Shown here one piece after another: positions 16,719-26,520 of a DNA stretch of 64,000 nt. Under the pieces are notes generated by a model. The model was given only the letters and a program-made list of their open reading frames with translations. It did no database searches and had not been told where the DNA came from. The DNA is from Methanoculleus sp. 7T (GTDB lineage: Archaea > Halobacteriota > Methanomicrobia > Methanomicrobiales > Methanoculleaceae): the NCBI RefSeq assembly GCF_023195915.1, contig NZ_JALPRP010000001.1, positions 1,488,001 to 1,552,000 of the forward strand. The letters are read 5' to 3'. The position numbers were made by a program, and so were the translations under genes. The stretch's first letter is position 1; each line of letters opens with the position of its first letter.

Positions 16719-18759
16719 GCGTCGTCTCGAGTTCCCCGGGCGTGATGACGACCATCCCGTCCCTCAGCTGGAGGGTGAGGGCATCGCCCCCGACCGTGCC
16801 GATAATCCGGTGCTCTACCCCGGCAAGGGCCGACTCATCCTTGACCGCGACTAGGAACCTGCCGTAGGTCTCGGAGAAGAGTTCTTCGAGGGGGTCTCCG
16901 GCGAGGTTGACGTCGGCCCGCGGCGCGACTTTGACGAGCGCCGCAAGGAGCCCGCCCCGGGAGAGGTCGGTGGCGGCGGTGACCCGGCCGCCCCTGACGA
17001 GGTCGCGCACGACGCCGACGACGGCCGGGTCGGCCATGGCGGGCGCGGGGCCCCCGCACTCGGTGACGGCGTCGAGGACCGATCCCCCGAAGTCGGGCAA
17101 CGTCCTCCCGATCAGGGCGAGGAGCTCGCCTTCGGCCGGGGCCGTCCACTGCCGGACCTCGCCCCGCCCCACCATGCCGAGCGACGGCGTGGGCTTGATC
17201 TGCGTCTCGAACTCGTCGCTCTCGTTATAGAGCGAGACGTTGCCGCCGACGATCGGGATCGCCATCTTCCGAGCCGCATCCCCGAGGCCGAGCACGCACT
17301 GTTCGAGCTGCCAGTAGGTCTCCGGGTGCTCGGGGCTCGCGAAGTTGAGGCAGTTGACGAGGCAGAGCGGGTCGGCACCGAGGCAGGCAAGGTTGCTCGC
17401 GTTCTCGATGACGGCGTTTGCCGTCCCCTCAAAGGGCTTTAAATAGATGTGCCTTGGGTTGCACCCGCAGGAGAAGACGAGGGCCTTGTCCTCCAGGCGG
17501 AGCACCGCGGCGTCGTGGCGGACCGAGACCGTCCGGAGCTGGACGTCTTTGTCGTACTGCTCGTAGACCCAGTCCTTGTTCGCCACGTCCGGGTGCGCGA
17601 GGATCGCGAGCGCGATGTCCTTTATCGCGGTCTTCGGGCGGACAAACGGTGTCTCCGCCGAGTAGGGGGCTTTGTCCCATGCACAGAGCGGCGCCCCGCC
17701 GACCAAGAGGTCGACCGGAAGGTCGGCAACGACCTCGCCGTGGAACTTCACGATGTAGCGGGGCTCGGTGATCACCTCGCCGATGTCGCTCCAGCGGAGG
17801 TCGTACTTCTCTGCGATCGCGCCCATCCGGGCGACGTCCTCGGGGGCCACCTCGATGAGCATCCGCTCCTGGGACTCGGCCAGCATGATCTCTCGGGGCA
17901 CCATCCCGGTCTCACGGAGGTGGACCCGGTCCGCATAGATGACCGCCCCGAAGGTGCTTGCCATCTCGCTCGACGCTCCGGCAAGCCCCGCCGCTCCGAG
18001 GTCGCGGCAGGAGAGGACCTTCCCGGTCTCCGCCATCTCGAGGATGGCGTCGATGAGGAGTTTCTCCGTGTAGGGGTCGCCGACCTGGACGCTCGGGCGG
18101 TCCGCGGCCTCCGCGTCCTCGGCAAGGTCGCGGGAGGCGAACGACGCCCCGCCGAGGCCGTCCCGGCCGGTCGAGGAGCCGATCAGCACCAAGTGGTTGC
18201 CGGGCCGTTTCACCCGTGCGGTGATGTAGCGGTCGGGGTCTACGGTCCCGACGCAGACGACGTTCACGAGCGGGTTTCCCGAGTAGGCGTGATCGAAGAC
18301 GAGTTCGCCCCTGACCACCGGCACCCCGATACAGTTGCCGTAATCTCCGATGCCGGCGACGATGTGCTCGAAGAGGTAGCGGTTCTTCTCTCTCTCGAGG
18401 GGCCCGAAGTAGAGCGGGTCCATCAGGGCGATGGGGCGGGCGCCCATGGAGAGGATGTCGCGGACGATCCCGCCGACGCCGGTCGCGGCACCGTCGTAGG
18501 GGTCCACGTAACTCGGGTGGTTGTGGCTCTCCATCCCGATTGCGAGGGCACAGGTATCGCTGAACCGCACGATCGCGGCATCATCCCCAGGCCCGAGCAG
18601 CACCTCGCTCCCTTCTGTGGGCAGCGTCCGCAGGAGAGGCTTGGTGGACCGGTAACTGCAGTGTTCGCTCCAGAGATTTTCAAAGCAGGCGATCTCAACG
18701 TCGGTCGGGTCGCGTCCGAGGGCTTTTCGCAGCAATGCAAGGTCCTGAGCCGATAACAT
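16687..18759 (-). CDS. purL: Phosphoribosylformylglycinamidine synthase subunit PurL
   Basis: 690 residues: the small, archaeal/Gram-positive form that works with separate PurS and PurQ (neither nearby). It turns FGAR, ATP and glutamine-derived ammonia into FGAM. Visible features: [38 protein letters not shown], and [11 protein letters not shown] in the second half. TATA elements are not obvious in the 93-nt gap it shares with the divergent aIF2-beta gene. Confidence 0.96.
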   Translation of the reverse strand: MLSAQDLALLRKALGRDPTDVEIACFENLWSEHCSYRSTKPLLRTLPTEGSEVLLGPGDDAAIVRFSDTCALAIGMESHNHPSYVDPYDGAATGVGGIVRDILSMGARPIALMDPLYFGPLEREKNRYLFEHIVAGIGDYGNCIGVPVVRGELVFDHAYSGNPLVNVVCVGTVDPDRYITARVKRPGNHLVLIGSSTGRDGLGGASFASRDLAEDAEAADRPSVQVGDPYTEKLLIDAILEMAETGKVLSCRDLGAAGLAGASSEMASTFGAVIYADRVHLRETGMVPREIMLAESQERMLIEVAPEDVARMGAIAEKYDLRWSDIGEVITEPRYIVKFHGEVVADLPVDLLVGGAPLCAWDKAPYSAETPFVRPKTAIKDIALAILAHPDVANKDWVYEQYDKDVQLRTVSVRHDAAVLRLEDKALVFSCGCNPRHIYLKPFEGTANAVIENASNLACLGADPLCLVNCLNFASPEHPETYWQLEQCVLGLGDAARKMAIPIVGGNVSLYNESDEFETQIKPTPSLGMVGRGEVRQWTAPAEGELLALIGRTLPDFGGSVLDAVTECGGPAPAMADPAVVGVVRDLVRGGRVTAATDLSRGGLLAALVKVAPRADVNLAGDPLEELFSETYGRFLVAVKDESALAGVEHRIIGTVGGDALTLQLRDGMVVITPGELETTLTSTTRLMRF

Positions 18760-18852
18760 ACTGTAAAACTGGTGGGTTGCCTATCTACATAAGCGTGTGC
18801 AAGCCCGGTACGAGGTATCCACTTTTTGACGTGGCGCGACCAATAGTGGGGT

Positions 18853-19470
18853 ATGACCCCGTCATATGAAGACCTCCTCAAGGAGGCATATACCAATATC
18901 ACGGAGCCGACGGAGTTTGAAGATCGGTTCGTCGTTCCTGCCGCCCGCGCCTTCATCGAGGGGAAGACCACGGTCCTCGAGAACTTCGCCGAGATCGCAA
19001 GCACCCTCCGGCGCGACCCCGACCACCTGATGAAGCATCTCCTCGGCGAGCTCGGCACAGCCGGCAAGATCGAGGGGAACCGAGCCGTCTTCTCCGGGAA
19101 GTTCGAACAGGAGCAGATCAACACGATCATCCACGGCTACGTCGAGGATTACGTCATCTGCTCGGAGTGCGGAAAACCCGATACCCGTCTCGTCAAGAGC
19201 GACCGGGTCCTGATGCTCCGGTGCGACGCCTGCGGCGGCCACCGGCCGGTCAGGAAGCGGAAAGCGACTGCGGACTCCTCTGCGGCGTCGAAGCCTACCG
19301 AGGGCGCCATTATGGACGTGACGCCGCAGTTCCTCTCGAAGCGCGGCGACGGCGTGGTGAAGATCGACCGCTACACGATGTATGTCGCGAACGCAAAACC
19401 GGGCCAGACGGTGAAGGTAAAGATCACCCGGATAGCCGGGACGATCATCTTCACCGAGCGCGTCGACTAA
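18853..19470 (+). CDS. Translation initiation factor aIF2 beta with C-terminal TRAM domain
   Basis: 205 residues. The first ~135 residues are aIF2-beta: helical N-domain ([12 protein letters not shown]), central domain ([18 protein letters not shown]) and zinc ribbon [11 protein letters not shown]...LRCDACGG. The last ~65 residues ([30 protein letters not shown]) form a TRAM domain, an RNA-binding beta-barrel. The beta/TRAM fusion is known in some methanogens. It helps deliver initiator tRNA in the aIF2 trimer. The stop overlaps the convergent methyltransferase stop by 4 nt. Confidence 0.93.
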   Translation: MTPSYEDLLKEAYTNITEPTEFEDRFVVPAARAFIEGKTTVLENFAEIASTLRRDPDHLMKHLLGELGTAGKIEGNRAVFSGKFEQEQINTIIHGYVEDYVICSECGKPDTRLVKSDRVLMLRCDACGGHRPVRKRKATADSSAASKPTEGAIMDVTPQFLSKRGDGVVKIDRYTMYVANAKPGQTVKVKITRIAGTIIFTERVD

Positions 19471-20096
19471 ATTGGGGTCGGATCCTTTCGGATCTCCACC
19501 CACATCCCTGCTTCTTCTTCCCGGATACGAGAGAGGGCGACGCCGCTTGCCGCAAGTTCGCGGCGGAGCGTCTCGGCAGTCGCCCACCCGCTCCGCCGGG
19601 CGATATCGCGGTCCCAGTCCGGGTTCCGCCGCCGCATCTCTGCAAAAATCGTCTTCCGGAGCGCAGCGGTCCCGAAGCTGCCGCCGACGAACGCAACGCC
19701 GCCGGGCCGGAGAACCCGCTCGATCTCCCGGAACGCACGCACCCGGTCTTCCCAGAAGTAGATGGAGCCGCGGCTGACAACGAGCGATGCGGTATTGTCC
19801 TTGACCGGCATGCGGTGGACGTCGGCGACGACCGGGTTTACTCGGTCCGCGCAGCCGTGTCCATCTGCGGTCTCCCGGGCGAACCGGGCCATCGCAGGGT
19901 CGGCGTCGAGCGCAATGACGGAGAGGCCGCTCTTCTCGGCGAGCGCGGCCGAGAGGAGGCCGGGGCCGCTCCCGAGGTCCATACAGATCCCGTCCCGTAT
20001 CCCGGACCACGCGAGCACCTGCTCTGCGATGACGGGGTAGATCGGGGCAAAGACTTCCCGGGCAATCCGGGTGAAGCCCTCGGCGCTCTTCTTCAT
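19467..20096 (-). CDS. Class I SAM-dependent methyltransferase (UbiE/Methyltransf_11 type)
   Basis: 209 residues. Motif [21 protein letters not shown], acidic post-I loop [10 protein letters not shown], motif II region [22 protein letters not shown] and post-motif [16 protein letters not shown] place it in the Methyltransf_11/UbiE group. Substrate unknown. It starts 6 nt after the rpoL stop and is therefore co-transcribed with RNA polymerase subunit L, though that linkage need not be functional. Confidence 0.85.
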   Translation of the reverse strand: MKKSAEGFTRIAREVFAPIYPVIAEQVLAWSGIRDGICMDLGSGPGLLSAALAEKSGLSVIALDADPAMARFARETADGHGCADRVNPVVADVHRMPVKDNTASLVVSRGSIYFWEDRVRAFREIERVLRPGGVAFVGGSFGTAALRKTIFAEMRRRNPDWDRDIARRSGWATAETLRRELAASGVALSRIREEEAGMWVEIRKDPTPI

Positions 20097-20102
20097 AACG
20101 AT

Positions 20103-20387
20103 CTACGCGGTTTCGAGGGCTTCCATCTGCTGGAGGAGTTCGCCGGCGTAGCCGGAGAGCCGCTTTGCCGCGTCCGTGATTGCGAGAAGGGGTGACCGGC
20201 CGCCGATCGTGGTGACGATCAGTTCGGGGTCTGTGAACCGGAATGCCTGTTTACGCTGCGCAACGTCCACCTCGGGATCGTTGAGGAGTTCGTCGGCGAG
20301 CGCGTTGATATAAGTATTGCCTTCGCCTTCAAAGAGGATCCGGGCCTTGTCGTCAGTCAACTCCAGGAGTTTGAGTTTCATGGCCAT
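20103..20387 (-). CDS. rpoL: DNA-directed RNA polymerase subunit L
   Basis: 94 residues (start MAMKLKLLEL; the second Met is equally possible). The archaeal RpoL/Rpb11 fold is indicated by GEGNTYINALADELLNDPEVDVAQ near residues 21-44 and a C-terminal amphipathic helix. It pairs with RpoD in the assembly platform. A TATA box (TATATAAG on plus strand 20415-20422, read on minus) lies ~31 nt before the start, so the mRNA has little or no leader; the open frame beyond it crosses the promoter and is not coding. Confidence 0.93.
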   Translation of the reverse strand: MAMKLKLLELTDDKARILFEGEGNTYINALADELLNDPEVDVAQRKQAFRFTDPELIVTTIGGRSPLLAITDAAKRLSGYAGELLQQMEALETA

Positions 20388-20539
20388 ACGCACCTTATGG
20401 TTGGTTCCGGGAGGGGTATATAAGTATTGTAGGGGGCGGGGACCCGTTCCAACTCCGCGTAATGCCGAACGCCACGCCGCGGGCCGCGATGGCCGGGAAG
20501 AGGCTCCAAAGGATTGGATGGAAGGAGATCCCGCCATCC

Positions 20540-20995
20540 CTACCGGATATCGAGGTCTCCGCGCGCCGAGGCGCTCTTGGAGTCCTCACTGCACGTGAGC
20601 TCCCAGTGGTACGTACCGGGACCCTCAGGCGTGAAGTCCACCGACAACGTTCCCTCCCAGTTGTTGTTGAAGATAGGGATGTCCCATATGGATTTTGTAT
20701 CTACGGTGCCGTCCGGCCCCTCCAGCCTGAATTGGGCCGTCTGTCCGATTGCATCGTTGCCGTCCTTGTATTCGCAGTACACGACGATCCGGTAGGTTGT
20801 TCCCGAGATGTAGGGACCCATGTATATGCCGGGCGACGCGGTGCAGTCGGTGCCCCCGGTCTCGTCGATCAGGAGCCGGCCCCCGACAATGGTCAGGGTT
20901 TCCTCCGCGCCGACCGGGGCAACCGTCGTCGTGCAGAGAAGGAGCAGGCCGACGAGGGCGGCGGCACATGGTCCAAACCTATTTTTCTGTCTCAT
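20540..20995 (-). CDS. Exported protein of unknown function
   Basis: 151 residues. A signal peptide (basic start, hydrophobic ALVGLLLLCTTTVAPVGA) is followed by a ~120-residue beta-rich domain with four cysteines (GGTDCTAS, VVYCEYK, ELTCSED), perhaps two disulfides. FTPEGPGTYHWELTC suggests an Ig-like beta-sandwich. I do not recognise a family. It opens an accessory stretch of exported genes (20.5-23.6 kb). Confidence 0.6.
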   Translation of the reverse strand: MRQKNRFGPCAAALVGLLLLCTTTVAPVGAEETLTIVGGRLLIDETGGTDCTASPGIYMGPYISGTTYRIVVYCEYKDGNDAIGQTAQFRLEGPDGTVDTKSIWDIPIFNNNWEGTLSVDFTPEGPGTYHWELTCSEDSKSASARGDLDIR

Positions 20996-21489
20996 GTCTT
21001 CTCACCTTCGTTCACAAGTATCCCAGGAGATCGTGGAGTCGCGACGGTTATCCCTGATGGCGGATCTCGCTCCGGTAGCCCCCGGACATGCTGTGGAGCC
21101 GGAATCCGACGCTAATCGGACTCCCCGGCTTCCGTGGGATACCGAGAGCGGTATCGCCGATGGAGACGTCGGCGTTCCTCGCCATAACCTTTCTGTGCAT
21201 ACTCTTGAACCGTCACTGCAGTTCTAGGCCGACCCAATCCCTTGATCTACAGCGATATGCTTGATTTGTGAGTGGGACGGCCAATCTCCAGTCGAAATTG
21301 ACCATGATCGCCATTTCACGGGCTTGAGGGCATACTCCTGCCTACAACCCATATATGTCCCATGGATATCGAAACCCAGTGATATCGCAGGCCTGCTTCC
21401 GGTGCGGCTCCCCGACCGGAGTGAAATGCGCGCAGCGGTGCGCCGGGGGCCGGATAGGCGCCACACCAAAATCGCCTATCGGTCGAACC
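20996..21489. other. Non-coding stretch with two hairpins
   Basis: 494 nt without a convincing gene. GATACCG-agag-CGGTATC (21138-21155) and GATAGGCG/CGCCTATC (21453-21480) are the clearest structures. Short frames here show no protein-like composition. Confidence 0.45.
21453..21480 (-). terminator. Candidate terminator hairpin after the lipoprotein gene
   Basis: An 8-bp perfect stem GATAGGCG/CGCCTATC with a 12-nt A-rich loop begins 10 nt past the lipoprotein stop codon on the minus strand. Position and stem suggest 3'-end formation or mRNA stabilisation. Confidence 0.4.
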
Positions 21490-22095
21490 TCACGGCAAAG
21501 GGTTTGATTCTACAACTCCCGCACGACCATGATCCGGTCCGAGGAAGAAACTCCTCCCAACCTCCCATCCCGCACCCTCCATCCAGACAACGATCGCCTC
21601 TGCCGGTATGGTTCGGTTGTTCAGGGCGGCCAGATGCATCTTGAGGCGCACCTTCTCCCCCGCCTGAAGGGTGAAGGAGTCCGGGACATAGGAGACGCAT
21701 ACATCATCGGGCAGCCCGTCGGTCCGAACGACCCTGACATCAACACCGGTATCGGCCTCCGAGGAGACGACGATCGGGAGGGTTGCCGATGCATTCGATC
21801 CCAGAATGAGTGTCGGCGCCCCCGGGCGGTCGGCCCTGACTTCCTCAAAGCCTGAGGAGTTCCCTGTATCGAACTCGAAGAGGAAAGGAGGAGCCCCTTC
21901 CTCTCCAGCAGGAGCGTTGATGATCGGTTTATCCAAGATGTCGGGCTGGAACGTGGGAGGGGTCGGTACCGGAGTCACGCTGTCAGGTCCTCCCTCGTTC
22001 GTACACCCGGCCATAAGAAGGAGACACCCCAGAATAGCAAGAGAGAGCAAAGGGGCCGATACTATCTTTTTAAGCCTGCTCCTTTCCTTTTTCAT
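21490..22095 (-). CDS. Lipoprotein of unknown function
   Basis: 201 residues from MKKERSRLKK. A signal peptide ends in a lipobox (LLLMAGC), followed by a Thr/Pro linker (TPVPTPPTF) and a domain of ~150 residues with two beta-rich halves; TLPIVVSSEADTGVDVRV and SFTLQAGEKVRLKMHL resemble an Ig/cupredoxin-like extracellular domain. No family name recognised. The frame stays open 63 codons upstream with a CPHC motif but no signal-like order, so I chose the start directly before the signal peptide. Confidence 0.65.
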   Translation of the reverse strand: MKKERSRLKKIVSAPLLSLAILGCLLLMAGCTNEGGPDSVTPVPTPPTFQPDILDKPIINAPAGEEGAPPFLFEFDTGNSSGFEEVRADRPGAPTLILGSNASATLPIVVSSEADTGVDVRVVRTDGLPDDVCVSYVPDSFTLQAGEKVRLKMHLAALNNRTIPAEAIVVWMEGAGWEVGRSFFLGPDHGRAGVVESNPLP

Positions 22096-22737
22096 TGTCT
22101 CTTCACGCATCCTGCTACGGGAACGTACGAAGTCGTCCCGTGAACGAACGTGCTTGAGGGCCATCACGACCGTATCGTGCCCGGAGTTATCATACCCAAA
22201 GAAATTGGTGCAGTGCGGACACACCGGGGCGGCCTGCGCGCAGTGAATGAAGAGAGGGGCTCTGCACCGGATCTGCTGGAACATCCCTGCTCATACTGGC
22301 GATACTATTGTCATCGGGAGGGAATTTCTTCGGGACGCGTCAGCCGCAGAGGATACCATTACGGTGATCATAGGGCGTTAGAACTGCTCTTTTTTAGAAG
22401 AGAAGGTTTCGAGTTGGTGTTTGTCCCAGAAAAGGTATATCTCAAAACTGACCAGTGAACAATTGTAGGTGCCGCAAGCGGCGCCTGGCAACAGTGCGGA
22501 GGTTCACCCGGCCGGTTTGCCAAACGTCCGGGTGAACGTCCCACATGCCCGGAGGCAACGGGGACGCACACGTTTTGCATACTAAAATGTGTGCCTCTCC
22601 TGTCTTTAAGGGGCACTTGGAAGAAAGTAACTGGAAACACGAAGATGCGGGCACTCTCCATGTTCATGACAGTTACCCGGTGAATGCGGGTGTCATCCCG
22701 GCGGGCTATGGATTCCAATCATGGTTTGGGTGAAGAG
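22096..22737. other. Long intergenic region with candidate structured RNA
   Basis: 642 nt between divergent genes. Left part: upstream of the lipoprotein, no clear gene. Right part: a plus-strand TATA (GGTATATC, 22435-22442) followed by at least three strong hairpins up to ~22594, then the exported-protein gene at 22738 with GGGTGA just before its ATG. Confidence 0.5.
22460..22620 (+). ncRNA. Candidate structured RNA or leader (hairpin array)
   Basis: Predicted stems in order: AGGTGCCGC/GCGGCGCCT (22467-22486, one G-U pair); GTTCACCCGG/CCGGGTGAAC (22502-22511 with 22528-22537, perfect) enclosing a GTTT/AAAC inner helix; TGCC/GGCA (22546-22557); GCACACGTTTT/AAAATGTGTGC (22566-22594, one G-U pair, 7-nt loop). 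A TATA box at 22435-22442 predicts a transcript start near 22465, right at the first stem. It could be a free small RNA or a ~270-nt leader of the exported protein downstream. Pairing was found by eye only. Confidence 0.4.
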
Positions 22738-23577
22738 ATGAAGAATAAGCGGCTCACGGCAGCATTTGTTGTACTCATGCTGACGGTATCGGTCTTCCCG
22801 GGGTTTGCTTCCGCGGTCCTGGTTGCTGATGAGTGCGGCACCGATATCGAACAAGGAGAACGAACGAACAGCGTCGAGCTCCTGAAGGCCGGTTTGAACA
22901 AGCGAGAGCCCGTCACCATCACACTCGGAGGGCTTCCTTTCTCAAAGGGTGGACGGAACGCATCGTATTCCGACCTGGAGAACTTCACGGCCGCCACGTG
23001 GGGCCTGATACGGGAGCGCTACCTCTCTCCCAACGGGCCTGTCATCGGTTTCGGCTACGACGTCGATGGGTATCTCCGTGTGAGTCTCTGGAACGGCCCG
23101 TCTCCGCCGGAAAACGCCTCTTCCGTGGACTCATTGCACACGATGCTTGATGAACGGGCGAAGGAGATGGGAATCGAGAATATCCCGGTGAAGTTCATGG
23201 TATTCGCCTCTCCTCCGCGGTTGGTCCTTGATTGCGATCGGTTGAACCCCTCGGATCGTACCTCCTGCACGCAGCCTCCGGAGAACTGCCCGGAAAAAGT
23301 CACTTCCCTTGATGCATTGACCGTGGCGCTTCGCGATCCTGGGGTCATCGGGTTGCTGAAGAACAAGAGTATCGAGACGATCAGGTTCTCAAAGGGTACC
23401 TATGCCGACAGAAACATGAATTACACCCAGATGGTCTTCCGCACGGAGGACCCGGACCCCGACGACTGCACGACCGCTCCGACGATCATGGTTCAGGTTA
23501 ACGAGTCGTGCGGGGTTTATGCCGCCTACGAGACCTACCCTTCGTATATTCCGGGCTACAGGGGAAGAGCCCGATGA
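22738..23577 (+). CDS. Exported protein of unknown function
   Basis: 279 residues from MKNKRLTAAF; GGGTGAAGAG supplies the ribosome-binding site. A typical signal peptide (VVLMLTVSVFPGFASA) precedes a mature region with several cysteines (ECGTD, LDCDRL, SCTQPPENC, DDCTTAP, ESCGVY) and NxS/T sites. The middle (GPVIGFGYDVDGYLRVSLW, LHTMLDERAKEMGIENIPVKF) looks like a small alpha/beta domain repeated loosely. No family recognised. It may be preceded by a long structured leader. Confidence 0.65.
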   Translation: MKNKRLTAAFVVLMLTVSVFPGFASAVLVADECGTDIEQGERTNSVELLKAGLNKREPVTITLGGLPFSKGGRNASYSDLENFTAATWGLIRERYLSPNGPVIGFGYDVDGYLRVSLWNGPSPPENASSVDSLHTMLDERAKEMGIENIPVKFMVFASPPRLVLDCDRLNPSDRTSCTQPPENCPEKVTSLDALTVALRDPGVIGLLKNKSIETIRFSKGTYADRNMNYTQMVFRTEDPDPDDCTTAPTIMVQVNESCGVYAAYETYPSYIPGYRGRAR

Positions 23578-24303
23578 TCACCAGCAGAACGTCTCCATGT
23601 CGTATCCGGCATGCGGCATGTCCGGCGGGACCAGGTGGCTCATGTGAACGCACCGGTAGTCCCGTGGTCCGATGTCGCGGACGAACCTGACCGCCTCGGC
23701 GTAGTTCATGTGCTTGCTGATATTGTAGCCCTCGGGGGCGATGGCGTCCACGAAGAGGAGGTCGATATCGGTGCCGAGGAGGAGGTCTCGGCTCGCTTTC
23801 GGGATATCCTCCCGTGTGTCGGCGGTGTAGGCCACCGTGACGCCGTCGTGCTCGATCAGGAGCCCGCAGGTGTAGACCGGCGGGTGGTTCACCTCAAAAA
23901 ACGTAAAGGTCACGCCGAAGAGGTCGAACGGCTCGTACACCGGGACCGGGTGCTTCTCGAACGGCAGAAAATGGAGATAGCCGGAGCAGTAGTCTGACAC
24001 CGGCGGCGCCGCATAGGCCGGCGGCACCTTCTGCACCCGGTAGAACTCCCCAAACCCGATGAAGTGGTCGTAGTGGCCGTGCGACCAGAGGACCGCGTCG
24101 ATATGGGGGGAGCAGGCCCGGAGGAGCTGCTGCCGCAGGTCCGGCGACGACTCAATAAGGATGTGCTTTCCCTCGGTCTCGATGAGGAGGGACGTCCGGA
24201 GCCTTGATCTCCCCGCCGCCGTCATCGCCCGGCAGTTCTCGCAGTCGCACCCCACCTTCGGCGTCCCGATGGCGTCGCCGGTCCCAAGCAGCGTTATCTG
24301 CAT
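23578..24303 (-). CDS. MBL-fold metal-dependent hydrolase (PhnP/RNase Z-like group)
   Basis: 241 residues from MQITLLGTGDA. Metallo-beta-lactamase landmarks: TLLGTGDAIGTP start, zinc motif SHGHYDHFIG (H-x-H-x-D-H), AYTADTRED and a late His in VHMSHLVPP. GCDCENCRA near residue 20 matches the structural zinc site of PhnP-like phosphodiesterases, which hydrolyse cyclic phosphates. The ATG starts 1 nt from the stop of the AAA+ ATPase gene, so they form one operon. Confidence 0.88.
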   Translation of the reverse strand: MQITLLGTGDAIGTPKVGCDCENCRAMTAAGRSRLRTSLLIETEGKHILIESSPDLRQQLLRACSPHIDAVLWSHGHYDHFIGFGEFYRVQKVPPAYAAPPVSDYCSGYLHFLPFEKHPVPVYEPFDLFGVTFTFFEVNHPPVYTCGLLIEHDGVTVAYTADTREDIPKASRDLLLGTDIDLLFVDAIAPEGYNISKHMNYAEAVRFVRDIGPRDYRCVHMSHLVPPDMPHAGYDMETFCW

Positions 24304-24304
24304 A

Positions 24305-25594
24305 TCAGTATCCGGTGCCGCGGATGACGTTGCGCTCCTCGACCCTGAGGAGGCCCTGCTCGATGTCCGCCGGATCAAGATGGCGCCGGTCTTCCATCAG
24401 CGCCGACATCACCGCCTCTTTTATCATCATCCGGAGGTCGGAGCCCGAGAACCCCTCCGTCCGGGCGGCGAGGTCCGCGAAGTCGCAGTCGCAGTCGATG
24501 GTCGCGGCGATCTTCTCAAGGATCGCTTGGCGCATCGCTAGGTCCGGGAGCGGGAACTCCACCACCTCGTCGAACCGCCGCCACGCCGCCTCGTCGAGGA
24601 TGCGGGGATGGTTCGTCGCCCCGATGAGGAGGACGCCGTTCTTGACGAAACTGATCTGGTCGATGTTCTTCAGAAGCATGTTCACCGCACGCTTCATTGC
24701 GCCGTGGTCGTCGCTGACCCGGGTCTTCGCGACGAAGTCGAACTCGTCGATGAAGAGGATGCAGGGGGCGAGTTTCTTTGCGAGGTCGAAGATTCGGTCG
24801 ATATTCTTCGATGTCTCGCCCAAGTATTGCGAGGTGACCATCGCGAGACGGACCTCGAGCACCGGCATGTGAAGTTCCCGGGACATCGCGAGCGCAAGCG
24901 ACGTCTTCCCGGTTCCGGGCGGGCCGACGAAGAGGAGCCTGCCGAACTCGTAGATCCCGTGCTGCTTCAAGTAGTCCCGGTGTTCGAGGGCGACGCCGAT
25001 CTTTCTGATGATCTCCTCTTGCCGCGAGGTGCAGACCAGTTTTTCAAGCGAGAACTCGACCTCGCTCGGCGCGCTGATGATGATCAGGTCGCGCGCCTCC
25101 CGCATCTCCTCGTTCTCCCCGATGAGGCGGGAGACCTTCGCCTCCATGTATTCCTTCGTATCCTCAAACCTGGGGTTCTTCGCCCGGACGTCTTGGTACT
25201 TGACCGAAACGCCGTCCTTCCCCTCGAAATAACAGGCGAGGGCGGGGTTTCCCTCGACCCGGGAACCGCCGCCCTTCTTGAGGAACCATCCCGCCGCTGC
25301 GTCGAGCGAGGGCAGGCTCAGGCGCTGCCCGAACTCCTCGTAGCCGACGAACGGGTTCTGTCGGACAGCCTGGCAGACGCTATCGGGGCTGCCGAGCACC
25401 TTTTTGATCGCTCCCTCGCTCACGATCAGCGGGCGCTTCACCTCGGTGCTCCCGCCGCTCCCGACACCAAAGAACTCCCGGCAGCGCGGGCGAAGGTCGT
25501 TGATGCCGAGGTCCTGGTTCCGGTTGAAGATCTCCGCGGTGAGCAGGAGTTCCATGATGGCGAGGACGTCATGCGTACCCGTATCGGTGGTCAT
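24305..25594 (-). CDS. AAA+ ATPase with novel N-terminal domain
   Basis: 429 residues. The C-terminal half is a single AAA module: Walker A FVGPPGTGKTS (about 221-231), Walker B CILFIDEFD, sensor 1 LLIGATNHPRIL, second-region Arg in AAWRRFDEVVEFPLP and GFSGSDLRMMIKEA, most like the VPS4/FtsH/Cdc48 group. The first ~200 residues include a repeated-looking alpha/beta domain I do not recognise and a helical stretch (EYMEAKVSRLIGENEEMREARD) that may form a coiled coil. The domain plan suggests substrate remodelling. It is followed by an MBL hydrolase and preceded by peptidases on the same strand. Confidence 0.87.
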   Translation of the reverse strand: MTTDTGTHDVLAIMELLLTAEIFNRNQDLGINDLRPRCREFFGVGSGGSTEVKRPLIVSEGAIKKVLGSPDSVCQAVRQNPFVGYEEFGQRLSLPSLDAAAGWFLKKGGGSRVEGNPALACYFEGKDGVSVKYQDVRAKNPRFEDTKEYMEAKVSRLIGENEEMREARDLIIISAPSEVEFSLEKLVCTSRQEEIIRKIGVALEHRDYLKQHGIYEFGRLLFVGPPGTGKTSLALAMSRELHMPVLEVRLAMVTSQYLGETSKNIDRIFDLAKKLAPCILFIDEFDFVAKTRVSDDHGAMKRAVNMLLKNIDQISFVKNGVLLIGATNHPRILDEAAWRRFDEVVEFPLPDLAMRQAILEKIAATIDCDCDFADLAARTEGFSGSDLRMMIKEAVMSALMEDRRHLDPADIEQGLLRVEERNVIRGTGY

Positions 25595-25638
25595 ATCTAT
25601 GAGCAGACATATTGGCGCGCGGCATCAATAAGCGTAAC

Positions 25639-26520
25639 TCACCGGGTGGTGACCTCGCATCCGTCGGCCGTGACGATCAGGGTATGCTCCGCCTGCGAGA
25701 CGAACGACCCCGGCACATCGTGCAGCACCGGGAAGGGATGAAGGATTCCGGACCGTACAAGGGTCGCAAGCCCGATCTCGACTTTGTCGCCCGGGACCCA
25801 GCGGCGGGAGAAGGGGAGACCCCTCCGCGGCCGGGCCGTCTCGAGGACCCGCTTCGCCGACGGCAGGCGGGCGGGGCGGGCCGCGATCTGCTGGTAGATC
25901 TCTACGCGCGTCGCCTCGCTGATCCTCCCCGACCCCGTGGTGGCGAAGGGCTCGATCGCGAAGACCATCCCCTCCTCGATGAAGGCCCCGCCGACCATGG
26001 CGATGTTCGGAATGGTGGGTTTCGTGTGGAGGTCGTAACGGTCTAGGCCGTGCCCGGTGAGGTTTGCGACCGGTTTGTAGCCGCTCTCCTCGATCTTCGC
26101 CTGGATGACCGCCCCAAGCTCTCCGGCGGTGATCCCCGGGCGGACGGTGGCGATCGCCGCCTCGAGGGCCGCCCGGGACGCCTCGACGAGTTCCGCATGG
26201 TCGCCGAGGTCGACGGTCATGGCTGTGTCGGCGATGTAGCCGTCGACCTGCACCCCGAGGTCGACCTTGACGAGGTCGCCCCGGGAAAACGTCCGCTCGT
26301 CCCCGGGCATGGCGGTGTCGTGGGCCGCGGCTTCGTTTAGGGAGACGTTGAGGGGGAAGGCGAGCTGCGCCCCCTCATCGATCACCATCGCTTCCGTCTC
26401 TTCAACCATCTCGAGGAGGCTTGCCCCCTCCTTCACGAGCCCCGCACCCCGGCGGAGCACCTTCCGTGCCAGCGCCCCTGCTTTCCGGTAGGCGTCGTAG
26501 ACTTCGTCGTCCATGATCAT
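25639..26520 (-). CDS. map: Methionine aminopeptidase, type II
   Basis: 293 residues, the archaeal type-II size with the helical insert. Removes N-terminal methionine from nascent proteins. Metal and catalytic positions visible: AAHDTAMPGD, KVDLGVQVDGYIADTAMTV (two Asp ligands), TGHGLDRYDLH (His), VFAIEPFAT (Glu) and SQAEHTLIV (second Glu). Its ATG overlaps the stop of the M24 peptidase gene (ATGA). A second Met two codons later is an alternative start. Confidence 0.95.
   Translation of the reverse strand: MIMDDEVYDAYRKAGALARKVLRRGAGLVKEGASLLEMVEETEAMVIDEGAQLAFPLNVSLNEAAAHDTAMPGDERTFSRGDLVKVDLGVQVDGYIADTAMTVDLGDHAELVEASRAALEAAIATVRPGITAGELGAVIQAKIEESGYKPVANLTGHGLDRYDLHTKPTIPNIAMVGGAFIEEGMVFAIEPFATTGSGRISEATRVEIYQQIAARPARLPSAKRVLETARPRRGLPFSRRWVPGDKVEIGLATLVRSGILHPFPVLHDVPGSFVSQAEHTLIVTADGCEVTTR

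Noticed and set aside
22096-22284. In-frame extension of the lipoprotein with a CPHC motif
   Set aside because: Would bury the signal peptide 80 residues inside the protein; the CPHC is isolated and not a full zinc ribbon.
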